From the NCBI GenBank assembly GCA_016188575.1, contig JACPHN010000056.1, positions 1 to 40,481 on the forward strand: a stretch of DNA of 40,481 nt, written 5' to 3'. A model generated the notes under the pieces. It did no database searches. It saw only the letters and a list, made by a program, of their open reading frames with translations, and was not told the origin of the DNA. The stretch is from Candidatus Schekmanbacteria bacterium. Lineage in GTDB: Bacteria > CSSED10-310 > JACPHN01. Shown in pieces: positions 25,433 through 33,784 of this stretch. The position numbers and the translations under genes are program-made. Within the stretch, counting starts at the first letter, position 1; every line of letters begins with the position of its first letter.

Positions 25433-26502
25433 GCCAAAAGAGGAAGCAATGGGAGCTGACGCGGCGCATCGACTGCGCGGGCTGAGCGTCCAAGATGAGC
25501 CCCAAGGTCTTGGGGCCTGCTCTGGCCGTGTTGACCTATCCAGGACACCCGCGCCTGCTCGTCGATGTCTCCACGTCAGATGACGCCGGTGTTTTTCAGC
25601 TCACCGACGAGCTGGCGTTGGTCCAGACGGTGGATTTTCTGACGCCGATCGTCAACGATCCCCGGATGTTTGGGCGCATCGCCGCGGCGAACGCGCTGAG
25701 CGACGTGTATGCCATGGGCGGGCGACCGCTGACGGCATTGTGCGTGGCTTGTTACCCGCGCGATCTGGAAGCGGAGGGGCTGGCGCTGATCACCGCGGGC
25801 GCCCGCGAGGCGGCGGATGAAGCCGATACCGTCATCGTGGGCGGTCATACGGTCATGGACCCGGAGCTCAAGTTTGGCCTTGCCGTGACTGGAATCGTGC
25901 ACCCGCGGCACATCGTGACAAACTCGGGGGCGCGGGAGAGCGACCTCCTCTTGTTGACCAAAGAGCTCGGGACGGGCATCGTGTCGACAGCGCTCAAGCG
26001 CCGAAGGGCCACGCCGGCGGCGGAGCAGCGCATCGTCGAATCCATGTGCCGGCTCAACCGCTACGCCTGCGAAGCGATGGAGCCGTTCGCAATCGCCGGC
26101 GCGACCGACGTTACCGGGTTTGGTTTGCTTGGGCATGGGCTCGAGCTCGCCCGGGCCTCGAGCGTTTCACTCGAGCTTTGGGCTTCCGCGATTCCAGTTT
26201 TCGCGGACGCCGTGGTATTGGCGCGCGACCGTGCCAATCTGACGCGAGGCGACGTCACGAATCGCGCCTACGCCGAGGGCCATGTCGCAGTGGATGCGGC
26301 CATTCCAGAGGAGCTCATCAGGGTTTTTTATGACCCGCAGACCTCCGGCGGGCTCTTGATTGCGGTGCCGCGCGAGCGCGCCACGGAGCTTCTGGAGCGT
26401 ATTCACGCAGGCGGTGACGCGGCGGCGCGCATCATTGGCAGGGTGGGGCGCGGACCGGTGCGCATCGTAGTCGCACCGGACGCGTCGCACGAGCCATCGT
26501 GA
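25429..26502 (+). CDS. selD: Selenide, water dikinase (selenophosphate synthase), selenocysteine-containing
   Basis: Makes selenophosphate from selenide and ATP, the selenium donor for selenocysteine and selenouridine. The usual reading would start at ATG 25495 and give 335 residues without the catalytic N-terminus. In the same frame an ATG at 25429, overlapping the nagZ stop as ATGA, leads through QWELTRRIDCAG, then TGA (25483-25485), then ASKMSPKVL. Family SelD proteins have (C/U)xxK at this place; U19 and K22 keep the spacing of C17 and K20 in E. coli SelD. Later motifs fit: TVDFLTPIVNDP, AANALSDVYAMGG, GGHTVMDPE, GATDVTGFGLLGH, DPQTSGGLL. A SECIS-like hairpin follows the TGA. Expected protein 357 residues with Sec19. 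Decoding needs selA, selB and selC elsewhere in the genome. Confidence 0.92.
25499..25516 (+). promoter_or_regulatory. Bacterial SECIS-like hairpin in selD
   Basis: GCCCCAA (25499-25505), loop GGTC (25506-25509) and TTGGGGC (25510-25516) form a perfect 7-bp stem. The loop lies 20 bases past the TGA, within the usual bacterial range, and the AGGUCU at the apex is shared with the E. coli fdhF SECIS. It would recruit SelB to insert selenocysteine. Confidence 0.75.
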
Positions 26503-26534
26503 GGCAACCACCCCGCCGGGCCTCCGCAGCTCGG

Positions 26535-27821
26535 TCAGAAGACGGTTGCAGCGGCGGCGATCATGGCGCGGAGCGTTGCCTCGACGTCCAAAGCGGAGTG
26601 GGCGGTCGAAAGGAACATCGCCTCGAACTGGGAAGGCGCCAAGAAAACGCCACGGTTGAGCAGCTCGCGGTGAAAGCGGGAGAAACGCCCGGTATCGGCA
26701 CGGCGCGCGTCATCCCACGACGCGACGCCGCCTGCAACGAAGAATGGCGTCGCTATGGACCCGAGCTGATTGACGGTCAGCGGCCAGGAGTGGCGTGTCG
26801 CGGCCTCGCGTAGCCCGGAAGCGAGTATCTCGCCAAAGGTAGCGAGTCTCTCGTACGTTTCCGGTAGCTTCAAGTGGGCGATTGTTTCCAGACCGGCGCG
26901 CATGGCCAATGGGTTTCCGGATAGCGTTCCGGCCTGGTAGACGGGCCCGCAGGGAGCGACCATTTGCATGATGTCCTTCCGCCCACCGTAGGCGCCGACG
27001 GGGAGCCCACCGCCGATGATTTTGCCGAGGCAGGTCAGGTCGGGCATGACGCCGAAGTGCGCCTGGGCACCACCGAGACCAAGGCGAAAACCGCTGATGA
27101 CCTCATCGAAGATGAGCAGGACACCGCGCGAGGCAGTAAGCTCGCGGATCTCCTCGAGGTATCCGGAGCGGGGCAACACGACGCCCATGTTCGCCGGCAC
27201 AGGTTCGACGATGAAGGCGGCGACGTCATCGCCATGAGCATCGAGGGCGGCGCGCAGTGCCGCCGCATCGTTGAAGGGGATGGTCACGGTAAGCGCGGCG
27301 AAGGCCTCGGGCACACCGGGACTCGACGAGAGCCCGAGGGTGGCCAGGCCGGAGCCTGCGCGCGACAAGAAAGCGTCGCCGTGGCCGTGATAGCAGCCTT
27401 CGCACTTCACGATCACGCGCCGTTTGGTAAAGGCCCGGGCGAGCCGAATGGCGCTCATCGTCGCCTCCGTGCCGCTGCTGACGAAACGAACCATCGCCAC
27501 AGAGGGGACACACGCCGTCACGACGCGGGCCATATCTACCTCGAGCGCGGTGGGGGCTCCGAAGCTTGTGCCTTTCTCTGCCTGGCGGGCGATTGCGGCC
27601 ACGACGGGCGCGGCGGCATGACCCAGAATCATGGGACCGTAGGAGCCGACATAGTCGATGTAGCTTTTCCCCTCGACGTCCCAAATCGTGGCGCCGGAGG
27701 CGCGCTCGACGAAAAACGGGGAACCCCCAACTGAAGCGAAGGAGCGCACCGGGCTATTGACGCCGCCGGGAAGCAGCTCCTGGGCCTCGGAAAACAGTGC
27801 GGTCGAAGTAGCAGCAGTCAT
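26535..27821 (-). CDS. hemL: Glutamate-1-semialdehyde 2,1-aminomutase
   Basis: PLP enzyme that converts glutamate-1-semialdehyde, the HemA product, to 5-aminolevulinate. The 428 residues match the family. Motifs: LLPGGVNSPVR near 16-26, SSGTEATMSAIRLAR near 115-129, IFDEVISGFR near 237-246, and the PLP lysine K267 in CLGKIIGGGLPVG. ATG 27821 is supported by GGAGGT; the frame to 27881 is not needed. Last gene of the minus-strand heme operon, 47 bases after hemB, and convergent with selD. Confidence 0.97.
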   Translation of the reverse strand: MTAATSTALFSEAQELLPGGVNSPVRSFASVGGSPFFVERASGATIWDVEGKSYIDYVGSYGPMILGHAAAPVVAAIARQAEKGTSFGAPTALEVDMARVVTACVPSVAMVRFVSSGTEATMSAIRLARAFTKRRVIVKCEGCYHGHGDAFLSRAGSGLATLGLSSSPGVPEAFAALTVTIPFNDAAALRAALDAHGDDVAAFIVEPVPANMGVVLPRSGYLEEIRELTASRGVLLIFDEVISGFRLGLGGAQAHFGVMPDLTCLGKIIGGGLPVGAYGGRKDIMQMVAPCGPVYQAGTLSGNPLAMRAGLETIAHLKLPETYERLATFGEILASGLREAATRHSWPLTVNQLGSIATPFFVAGGVASWDDARRADTGRFSRFHRELLNRGVFLAPSQFEAMFLSTAHSALDVEATLRAMIAAAATVF

Positions 27822-27868
27822 GATGTCACCTCCGAAGAGCCGCGGAAAGCGATGCAGCGTGGCCGCGC

Positions 27869-28840
27869 TTACGCCAGCCAACGCGCGACGTCCTTGGCGT
27901 GGTAGGTCAGGATGAGGTCGGCGCCGGCACGGCGCATGGCGGTGAGGGTTTCGAGCACGACACGGCGTTCGTCGATCCAGCCGCGCGCGGCCGCGGCCTT
28001 GACCATGCTGTATTCGCCGCTGACGTTGTAGGCGGCGACGGGGACGTCGAACGCGTCGCGCACCTCCCGGACGATGTCGAGGTAGGCGAGCGCCGGCTTG
28101 ACCATGACGATGTCCGCTCCCTCCGCAATGTCGAGCTCAACCTCGCGGAGGGCCTCACGGCGATTGGCGGGATCCATCTGGTAGGAGCGGCGGTCCCCGA
28201 ACTGGGGAGCGGACTCCGCGGCCTCCCGAAACGGACCGTAGAAGCCGGAGCAGTATTTTGCGGCATAGGACAGGATGGGGACGCTGGCATAGCCGATTTC
28301 GTCGAGATGATCGCGGATCGCACCGATGCGGCCATCCATCATGTCGCTGGGCGCAATCATGTCGGCTCCAGCGGCGGCGTGGGCCGCCGCTTCGCGCGCC
28401 AGCAGCTCCAGCGTAGCATCGTTGACGACCTCACCGTTCTCGACGACGCCGCAATGACCATGGCTCGTGTACTCGCACAGGCACACGTCGGTGATGACGG
28501 TGAGGTCGAGCGCGGCGCTCTTGATGGCGCGAATCGCCAGCGGCACGATCCCATCCGGAGCGTAGGCACCCGATCCCGCCTCGTCCTTGCGCTCGGGAAT
28601 GCCAAAGAGAATCACCGCGGGAATCCCAAGCCCGGCGACGTCCCGACAATCCTCGACGAGCCGGTCAACGGACTGCTGGTAGCAGCCGGGCATCGACGAA
28701 ACTTCGCGCCGCGTGCCTGAGCCCGGGCAAACGAAGAGCGGGTAGATGAGATTGTCCACCGCAAGTCGAGTCTCGCGGACCATGCGGCGGAATCGTTCGG
28801 TCTGGCGCAATCGTCTGGGGCGGTCAATCGGAAAGGCCAT
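27869..28840 (-). CDS. hemB: Porphobilinogen synthase (ALA dehydratase), zinc-type
   Basis: Condenses two 5-aminolevulinate molecules to porphobilinogen. Of 323 residues, C120, C122 and C130 in [13 protein letters not shown] form the catalytic zinc site, so this is a zinc-dependent enzyme. K195 in [12 protein letters not shown] and K248 in VMVKPA are the Schiff-base lysines. ATG 28840 follows AGGA and overlaps the hemD end by 17 bases; the longer frame to 28924 runs into hemD and is unlikely. Confidence 0.97.
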   Translation of the reverse strand: MAFPIDRPRRLRQTERFRRMVRETRLAVDNLIYPLFVCPGSGTRREVSSMPGCYQQSVDRLVEDCRDVAGLGIPAVILFGIPERKDEAGSGAYAPDGIVPLAIRAIKSAALDLTVITDVCLCEYTSHGHCGVVENGEVVNDATLELLAREAAAHAAAGADMIAPSDMMDGRIGAIRDHLDEIGYASVPILSYAAKYCSGFYGPFREAAESAPQFGDRRSYQMDPANRREALREVELDIAEGADIVMVKPALAYLDIVREVRDAFDVPVAAYNVSGEYSMVKAAAARGWIDERRVVLETLTAMRRAGADLILTYHAKDVARWLA

Positions 28841-29642
28841 GGTGTCCTGCCTTCGCTGGAGAAAGGAGCGCGTCGAGAGCATCAATGAGCTGAGGGATTC
28901 CGGGTTGGCGCGGCTCGACATCAACCTTCAACCCGAGCTCGGTCAAGGCGGCGGTGGTCGTCGGGCCAATGGAAGCGATGACACCGCGAGCGCGCACTGA
29001 CGCAAGCAGTGTTGGACCGACGAGGCGGGCGAAGCCCTCGGCAGCAGAGGGGCTGGTGAAGGTGTATGCGGCGATTTCACCGGCGAGCATGGCGTCGCGC
29101 AGCGTGGGATCGAGGTCGCCCTCGCCGACGGCGGTGCGGTAGACGACGACGACATCTACGGCGGCGCCCTGGCGAGCGAGACCGTCTGCAACCGTGTCAC
29201 GGGCCAGATCGCCGGCCGGAAAGAGGATACGGCCGGAGTGCGGGACCGCGGAAAAGGCGCGGACCACGCCATCGGCGTTGTGCAGATCGGGGATGAGGCA
29301 GGGCCGGCGACCGATGGCGGCAAGCGCCGCCGCCGTGGCGTCGCCCACGGCGCAGAGCGGCGGCCACTCGCTTTCGGGGCGGCGCAGGCGGCAGCGCTCG
29401 GCAAAGGAGTGCACCGCGTTGCGGCTCGTAAAGACGATCCACGCATAGCATTCCAGGCGGTCGATAGCCGCGTCGGCCGGAGCCCAATCCAGGGGTGGGC
29501 GAATCGCGATCGTCGGGAGCAGGACAGGAATCGCACCGCGGGCGGCAACCAGGTTCGCCATGCCGCCGGCGTCGCCGCGGGCGCGGGTGATGAGCACCTT
29601 GGGCGGCGCCGCAGGTGGTGAACCGGGAGCGCGCTCAGACAT
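28824..29642 (-). CDS. hemD: Uroporphyrinogen-III synthase
   Basis: Cyclises hydroxymethylbilane to uroporphyrinogen III with inversion of ring D. The 272-residue protein shows the loosely conserved family pattern: [12 protein letters not shown] near 15-26, [14 protein letters not shown] in the first domain, and [18 protein letters not shown] plus [18 protein letters not shown] in the second. ATG 29642 overlaps hemC by 8 bases. Identification rests on these motifs and on position between hemC and hemB. Confidence 0.92.
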   Translation of the reverse strand: MSERAPGSPPAAPPKVLITRARGDAGGMANLVAARGAIPVLLPTIAIRPPLDWAPADAAIDRLECYAWIVFTSRNAVHSFAERCRLRRPESEWPPLCAVGDATAAALAAIGRRPCLIPDLHNADGVVRAFSAVPHSGRILFPAGDLARDTVADGLARQGAAVDVVVVYRTAVGEGDLDPTLRDAMLAGEIAAYTFTSPSAAEGFARLVGPTLLASVRARGVIASIGPTTTAALTELGLKVDVEPRQPGIPQLIDALDALLSPAKAGHHGLSD

Positions 29643-30576
29643 CGCCGGACGCAGTCGAGCGGAGCTCGGCGAGAATCGCATCGCCTCCTGCCGCACGCAG
29701 TCGGTGGGCGAGCCGTACTCCGAGGGATTCCGGGTCGCGGCTGACCCCGGACAGGTGCTCGCGCACATAGCGCCCGCCGTCGAGGGAAACCATGCAGGCG
29801 TCCATCAGTAGCTCGCCGGCGCTGGCTGGATCCGGCCGGCACCAGGCTCCCAGGGGGACTTGACAGCCGCCTTCGATTTCCCGCAGCAACGCGCGCTCGG
29901 CACGCACGGCGATCGCGGTCGGCGCGTGGTCAATACGCGCCAGCAGGCCCAGCGCTGCGGCATCATCCTCGCGCGCCTCGATCCCGACGGCTCCCTGCCC
30001 GACCGCGGGCAAGAGCACGTCAGTGTCGAGAATCTCGGCGATTTCCGCCGCGAGTCCGAGGCGTTCGAGCCCGGCGCGCGCCAGCACAATCGCATCATAC
30101 TGACCTTCGCGCAGCTTGCGGAGGCGGGTGTCGACGTTACCGCGAATGTCCTCGCAGATGAGCTCGGGGCGGTGATGGCGCAGTTGCGCCTGGCGGCGCA
30201 GGCTGCTGGTGCCGACGCGGCCGCCCGCCGGGAGGTCGCGCAGCCGCGCGCCGGTACGCGACACCAGGCAGTCTTGCACATCGTGGCGGGCACAATACGC
30301 GGCGATGGTCAGGCCGGCCGGGATGGATGTGGGCAGGTCCTTCATGCTGTGCACGGCGAGGTCAACCTCGGAGCGCAGTAAGGCATGCTCGATCTCGCGC
30401 ACGAACACGCCACGATCGAGCTGGGCCAGCGAGGCGTCGAGGCGGTCGTCTCCGGTCGTGCGGATGACGACGATCGCCGCGGCAATGTCGAGGCCGCCAA
30501 GAAGCGACCGCACGTGCTCCGCCTGCCAGAGCGCGAGCTTGCTGCCGCGCGTGCCGATTTTCAGTGGTCTCGTCAT
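29635..30576 (-). CDS. hemC: Hydroxymethylbilane synthase (porphobilinogen deaminase)
   Basis: Links four porphobilinogen units to hydroxymethylbilane. In 313 residues: KIGTRGSKLALWQ at 6-18, catalytic D80 in HSMKDLPT, the Arg-rich GTSSLRRQAQL, and C238 in EIEGGCQVPLG, which carries the dipyrromethane cofactor. Its ATG overlaps the hemA stop (ATGA). Confidence 0.97.
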   Translation of the reverse strand: MTRPLKIGTRGSKLALWQAEHVRSLLGGLDIAAAIVVIRTTGDDRLDASLAQLDRGVFVREIEHALLRSEVDLAVHSMKDLPTSIPAGLTIAAYCARHDVQDCLVSRTGARLRDLPAGGRVGTSSLRRQAQLRHHRPELICEDIRGNVDTRLRKLREGQYDAIVLARAGLERLGLAAEIAEILDTDVLLPAVGQGAVGIEAREDDAAALGLLARIDHAPTAIAVRAERALLREIEGGCQVPLGAWCRPDPASAGELLMDACMVSLDGGRYVREHLSGVSRDPESLGVRLAHRLRAAGGDAILAELRSTASGDV

Positions 30577-31832
30577 TCGCCGGACTCCAAGTCAAAGAGG
30601 TAGCGGACGCTCGCGAGGTGACCGGGATCGGCGGACTCTCGCAGTCGCACGGTGGGTTCATGAAGGAGCTTGTTGGTGATCGCGTGCGCCAGCGAGCGCA
30701 CGATTTCGCGATCGCGCTCGGTCAGGTCGCCGAGTCGCCGCAAGTGCTCTTGAAGCTCATCCTCGCTGATGCGCGCGGCGCGCCTGCGCAGCTCCTTGAT
30801 GGTGGGCACCACCGCGAGGCCTTCGTACCACTGCATGAATGCCGTCACGTGCTCGTCCACAATCGCCTGGACGCGAGGCAAGTCGCGCTCGCGTTCTTTG
30901 CGATTTTCGGCTGCGATTCCCTGCAAGTCGTCGAGGTTGTAGAGAAAGACATTGTAGAGCGTCGAGACCTCGTGGTCTACGTTGCGCGGCAGCGCCAGAT
31001 CAATGAAAAAGAGAGGGCGGTCTTCTCGTGCCGCCATGACGTCGGCGATCCGCGCATGGTCGAGCAGTGGGCGATCGGCGGCGGCGGACGTGATGACGAT
31101 GTCCTGAAACCGCAGGTCGGCAAATCCGGCCTCGAGGTCCAGGGCACGCCCGCCGAGCTCTCGGGCGAGCTCTCGGGCGCGTTCGATCGAGCGGTTTGCG
31201 ACGGTAATGCGGCCCGCGCCTCGCTGCGTCAAACTGCGCACGGTCGCCTGGCCGATTTCGCCGGCACCGATGACGATCACGGAGCAGTCGCGGAGATCGC
31301 CGAAAATCGACTGCGCGAGATCGACACCAACCGAGCTCACGGAGACGGGCCGGAGGCCGATCTCGGTTTCAGTGCGCACGCGCTTGCCGGCGTGAACCGC
31401 GAGGTGAAAGAGCCGGTTCAGCACGGTTCCGGTGTACTGTTGCGCCAGAGCAAGCTGAAAAGCGTCGCGAATTTGTCCCAGGATGTGCGGTTCGCCGACG
31501 ACCAGGGAATCGAGGCTCGAGGCGACGCGCAGCAGGTGGCGGGCGACGGCGGCGTGTTGGTGAACGTAGAAGCAAGATGACGTGGCCTCGTGGTCGACGC
31601 CGTGGTAGCGGCACACGGCGGTGCGGATGCGAGGGGCGAGCTCGGTGCCCCGCGGCCCCACCGAATAGACCTCGCTGCGATTGCAAGTCGAGAGGATGGC
31701 GATTTCGCGAACACCGAGCTCGGCGCGCATCGAGGACATGGCCTCCAGGGCCTGCTCCGGGGAGAAGGCGAAGCGCTCGCGGACCTCGATCGGCGAGGTT
31801 TCGTGGTTGAGCCCGACGGCGATAAGCTCCAT
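30573..31832 (-). CDS. hemA: Glutamyl-tRNA reductase
   Basis: First committed step of the C5 pathway: NADPH reduction of glutamyl-tRNA(Glu) to glutamate-1-semialdehyde. The 419-residue protein begins IAVGLNHETSPIEVRE, has the catalytic Cys50 in ILSTCNRSE, the domain-2 motif EPHILGQIRDAF, and NADPH-binding VIGAGEIGQATV. ATG 31832 gives the family N-terminus; upstream 20 codons of open frame are not needed. It follows the CcsA/HemX-like gene by 19 bases, a common pairing. Confidence 0.97.
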   Translation of the reverse strand: MELIAVGLNHETSPIEVRERFAFSPEQALEAMSSMRAELGVREIAILSTCNRSEVYSVGPRGTELAPRIRTAVCRYHGVDHEATSSCFYVHQHAAVARHLLRVASSLDSLVVGEPHILGQIRDAFQLALAQQYTGTVLNRLFHLAVHAGKRVRTETEIGLRPVSVSSVGVDLAQSIFGDLRDCSVIVIGAGEIGQATVRSLTQRGAGRITVANRSIERARELARELGGRALDLEAGFADLRFQDIVITSAAADRPLLDHARIADVMAAREDRPLFFIDLALPRNVDHEVSTLYNVFLYNLDDLQGIAAENRKERERDLPRVQAIVDEHVTAFMQWYEGLAVVPTIKELRRRAARISEDELQEHLRRLGDLTERDREIVRSLAHAITNKLLHEPTVRLRESADPGHLASVRYLFDLESGE

Positions 31833-31851
31833 GGCGGTCACGTGGCAGCGA

Positions 31852-32673
31852 TCAGAAAAAAGAGTGCAACCGGGAGAGCAGAAGGTTGCCAAGGGTGTAA
31901 CTGAAGAGCACCGCCGAAAAGCCGGCGATCGAGACCCACGCGGAGCGTTCGCCGCGCCAACCGCGACGGCCTTCGAGCAGCAGGTAGGTCACGTAGATGA
32001 CCAGGCAGGCGAGCGAGATCGGGACCTTGGCGTCGATTTCCTGCGCCTCTTCGGTCCACACCTGGGCAGCGCGGACAATTCCAGTAGCGACGCCCACCGC
32101 GAGGGCAACGACGCCGACGCGGATGCTCGTTCGTGAAGTCTCCTCGAGCACGCGGAGCGGGGGGAGAAGCGGCGCCCAGCGCCCCGGCCGGTGCTTGCGG
32201 AGGCGGCGGTAGAGTACGAGGTAGGTCACGCTGGAAATGAAGGCGAGAGTAAACGCCGCGTACGCGAACATGCTCACGTTGACGTGAAAGGCGAAAAGTG
32301 CTCCCTTCGCCCACGATTTTTGCTCCACGGCGGGGGCGGGCACAATGGCGAAGAGGAGATGAAAGGCAATAATGATGGGCAGCACGAAGATGCTCATGGC
32401 CTTGTTCTTGCGCCGCAACTCGAGCAGCAGGTAGGCGAGGCCGAGCATCCAGCCGAACAGCGACAGCGATCCGTAGAAATCGAGGTAGGGCACGGCATCC
32501 ATGAGCAACCCGCGCTGGAGCAGCGCAAGAAAGTGCACAGGTAACGCGAGCGCGAACAGCGCGGTACCCCAGCTCCCGAGGCGCGGTTTGCGCCGTTGCA
32601 GGTGTCGGAAATAACATCCCGTACTCGCAGCGTAGAGCAGGACGGAGAGCCACTTGCTGAGCAGGAGAATCAT
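31852..32673 (-). CDS. CcsA/HemX-like membrane protein
   Basis: A 273-residue integral membrane protein with about eight hydrophobic helices, of the cytochrome c assembly (CcsA/ResC/HemX) group. Histidines in helices (LPVHFLALL, FAFHVNVSM) could bind heme. I do not see the tryptophan-rich WWD loop of true heme-handling CcsA; the corresponding region reads AQVWTEEAQEIDAKV. Together with its place directly before hemA this suggests the HemX branch, linked to control of glutamyl-tRNA reductase level, rather than cytochrome c synthesis. ATG 32673 (peptide MILLLSKW) was chosen; open frame to 33099 lies antisense to hemE. Probable first gene of the minus-strand heme operon. Confidence 0.8.
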   Translation of the reverse strand: MILLLSKWLSVLLYAASTGCYFRHLQRRKPRLGSWGTALFALALPVHFLALLQRGLLMDAVPYLDFYGSLSLFGWMLGLAYLLLELRRKNKAMSIFVLPIIIAFHLLFAIVPAPAVEQKSWAKGALFAFHVNVSMFAYAAFTLAFISSVTYLVLYRRLRKHRPGRWAPLLPPLRVLEETSRTSIRVGVVALAVGVATGIVRAAQVWTEEAQEIDAKVPISLACLVIYVTYLLLEGRRGWRGERSAWVSIAGFSAVLFSYTLGNLLLSRLHSFF

Positions 32674-32737
32674 GGTTCGGTCTCGTTCGCCGGAGCGCGG
32701 CGCAGAAATCCACTTGTCGGAGGAGAGAGTATAACAG

Positions 32738-33784
32738 ATGACCAGCTCAATTTCTAAGACCGAACGCTTCCTGCGCGCCTGCCGGAGGCAACCCGTCGAC
32801 CGTGCGCCCGTCTGGATGATGCGCCAGGCGGGGCGATATCTGGCGGAGTACCAGGCGATTCGCTCGCGCGTTTCGTTCATCGAGCTGTGCAAGAGCCCGG
32901 ACCTCGCCGTGGAGGTGTCGCTGCAGCCCCTCCAGCTTGTGGGAGTCGAAGCCGTCATCATGTTTTCTGATATCTTGATTCCGCTGGAGGCCATGGGCGC
33001 GCCGATCGCCTTCGATGACGGTGGCCCGCGGATCACCGAGCCGCTGTGCTCGCGTGGGCAAGTCGAAGCGTTGGTCGTGCCGGATCCCGAAGAGCGCATG
33101 CCATTCTGCTTCGAGACGATCCGCAGGTTGCGCGCGGAGCTCGGGGGCGAGGTGCCGCTGATCGGCTTCGCGGGCGCTCCGTATACGCTCGCGTCCTATC
33201 TGGTCGAAGGCGGCAGCTCCAAGAGCTATGCAACCATCAAGGCCATGTTGTTTTCGGCACCCGAGCTCGCGCACGCGCTGCTCGCCAAGCTGGCGGATAC
33301 GATCGCGGCATACTTGCAGGCGGCGGTTGCAGCGGGGGCGCAAGTCGTGCAGTTGTTCGATACGTGGGCGGGCGAGCTCGCGCCCGAGGATTACCGGGAG
33401 TTCGCATTCCCATATCAGCAGCGCGTCTTTGCGCAGCTCGATCAGGCGCGGGCTCCGGCGGTGCTGTATGTGAACGGCAGTTGCGGCATCCTGGAAATGA
33501 TGGCGGAAACCGGCGCGAGTGTGCTCAGCATCGACTGGCGGACCGATCTGGCGGAAGCCCGCCGACGCGTCGGCCAGCGCGTCGCGCTGCAGGGAAACGT
33601 CGATCCCGCGGTGCTTCTCGGCACTCCGGAGAAGATCCGAGCAGTGACCGATGAAACGCTGCGGAAGGGCGGAAGTAGCGGCCATATTCTCAATCTCGGC
33701 CATGGAATCCTGCCGTCGACGCCGCTCGCAAACGCTCGCCTGTTCTGTGCCGCACCCACTATTTTTTCGGAAGCCCAGCCATGA
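32738..33784 (+). CDS. hemE: Uroporphyrinogen decarboxylase
   Basis: Removes four carboxyl groups from uroporphyrinogen III to give coproporphyrinogen III. In 348 residues: PVWMMRQAGRYLAEY near 24-38 with the substrate-binding Arg, the Asp in IMFSDILIPLEAMG, GFAGAPYTLASYLVEG, and LNLGHGILPSTP near the end. GGAGGAGAG precedes the ATG. It diverges from the CcsA/HemX-like gene across only 64 bases, so the two heme operons probably share a control region. It overlaps hemN as ATGA. Confidence 0.97.
   Translation: MTSSISKTERFLRACRRQPVDRAPVWMMRQAGRYLAEYQAIRSRVSFIELCKSPDLAVEVSLQPLQLVGVEAVIMFSDILIPLEAMGAPIAFDDGGPRITEPLCSRGQVEALVVPDPEERMPFCFETIRRLRAELGGEVPLIGFAGAPYTLASYLVEGGSSKSYATIKAMLFSAPELAHALLAKLADTIAAYLQAAVAAGAQVVQLFDTWAGELAPEDYREFAFPYQQRVFAQLDQARAPAVLYVNGSCGILEMMAETGASVLSIDWRTDLAEARRRVGQRVALQGNVDPAVLLGTPEKIRAVTDETLRKGGSSGHILNLGHGILPSTPLANARLFCAAPTIFSEAQP

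Noticed and set aside
25495-26502. selD as a 335-residue protein starting at ATG 25495
   Set aside because: This start removes the catalytic Sec/Cys and Lys; the upstream frame with TGA as Sec fits the family exactly.
32728-32757. Minus-strand promoter for the CcsA/HemX-like gene (TATACT at 32733-32728)
   Set aside because: The -10 box is good but the -35 candidate (TTAGAA, 18-base spacing) matches only three of six positions, so it was not listed.
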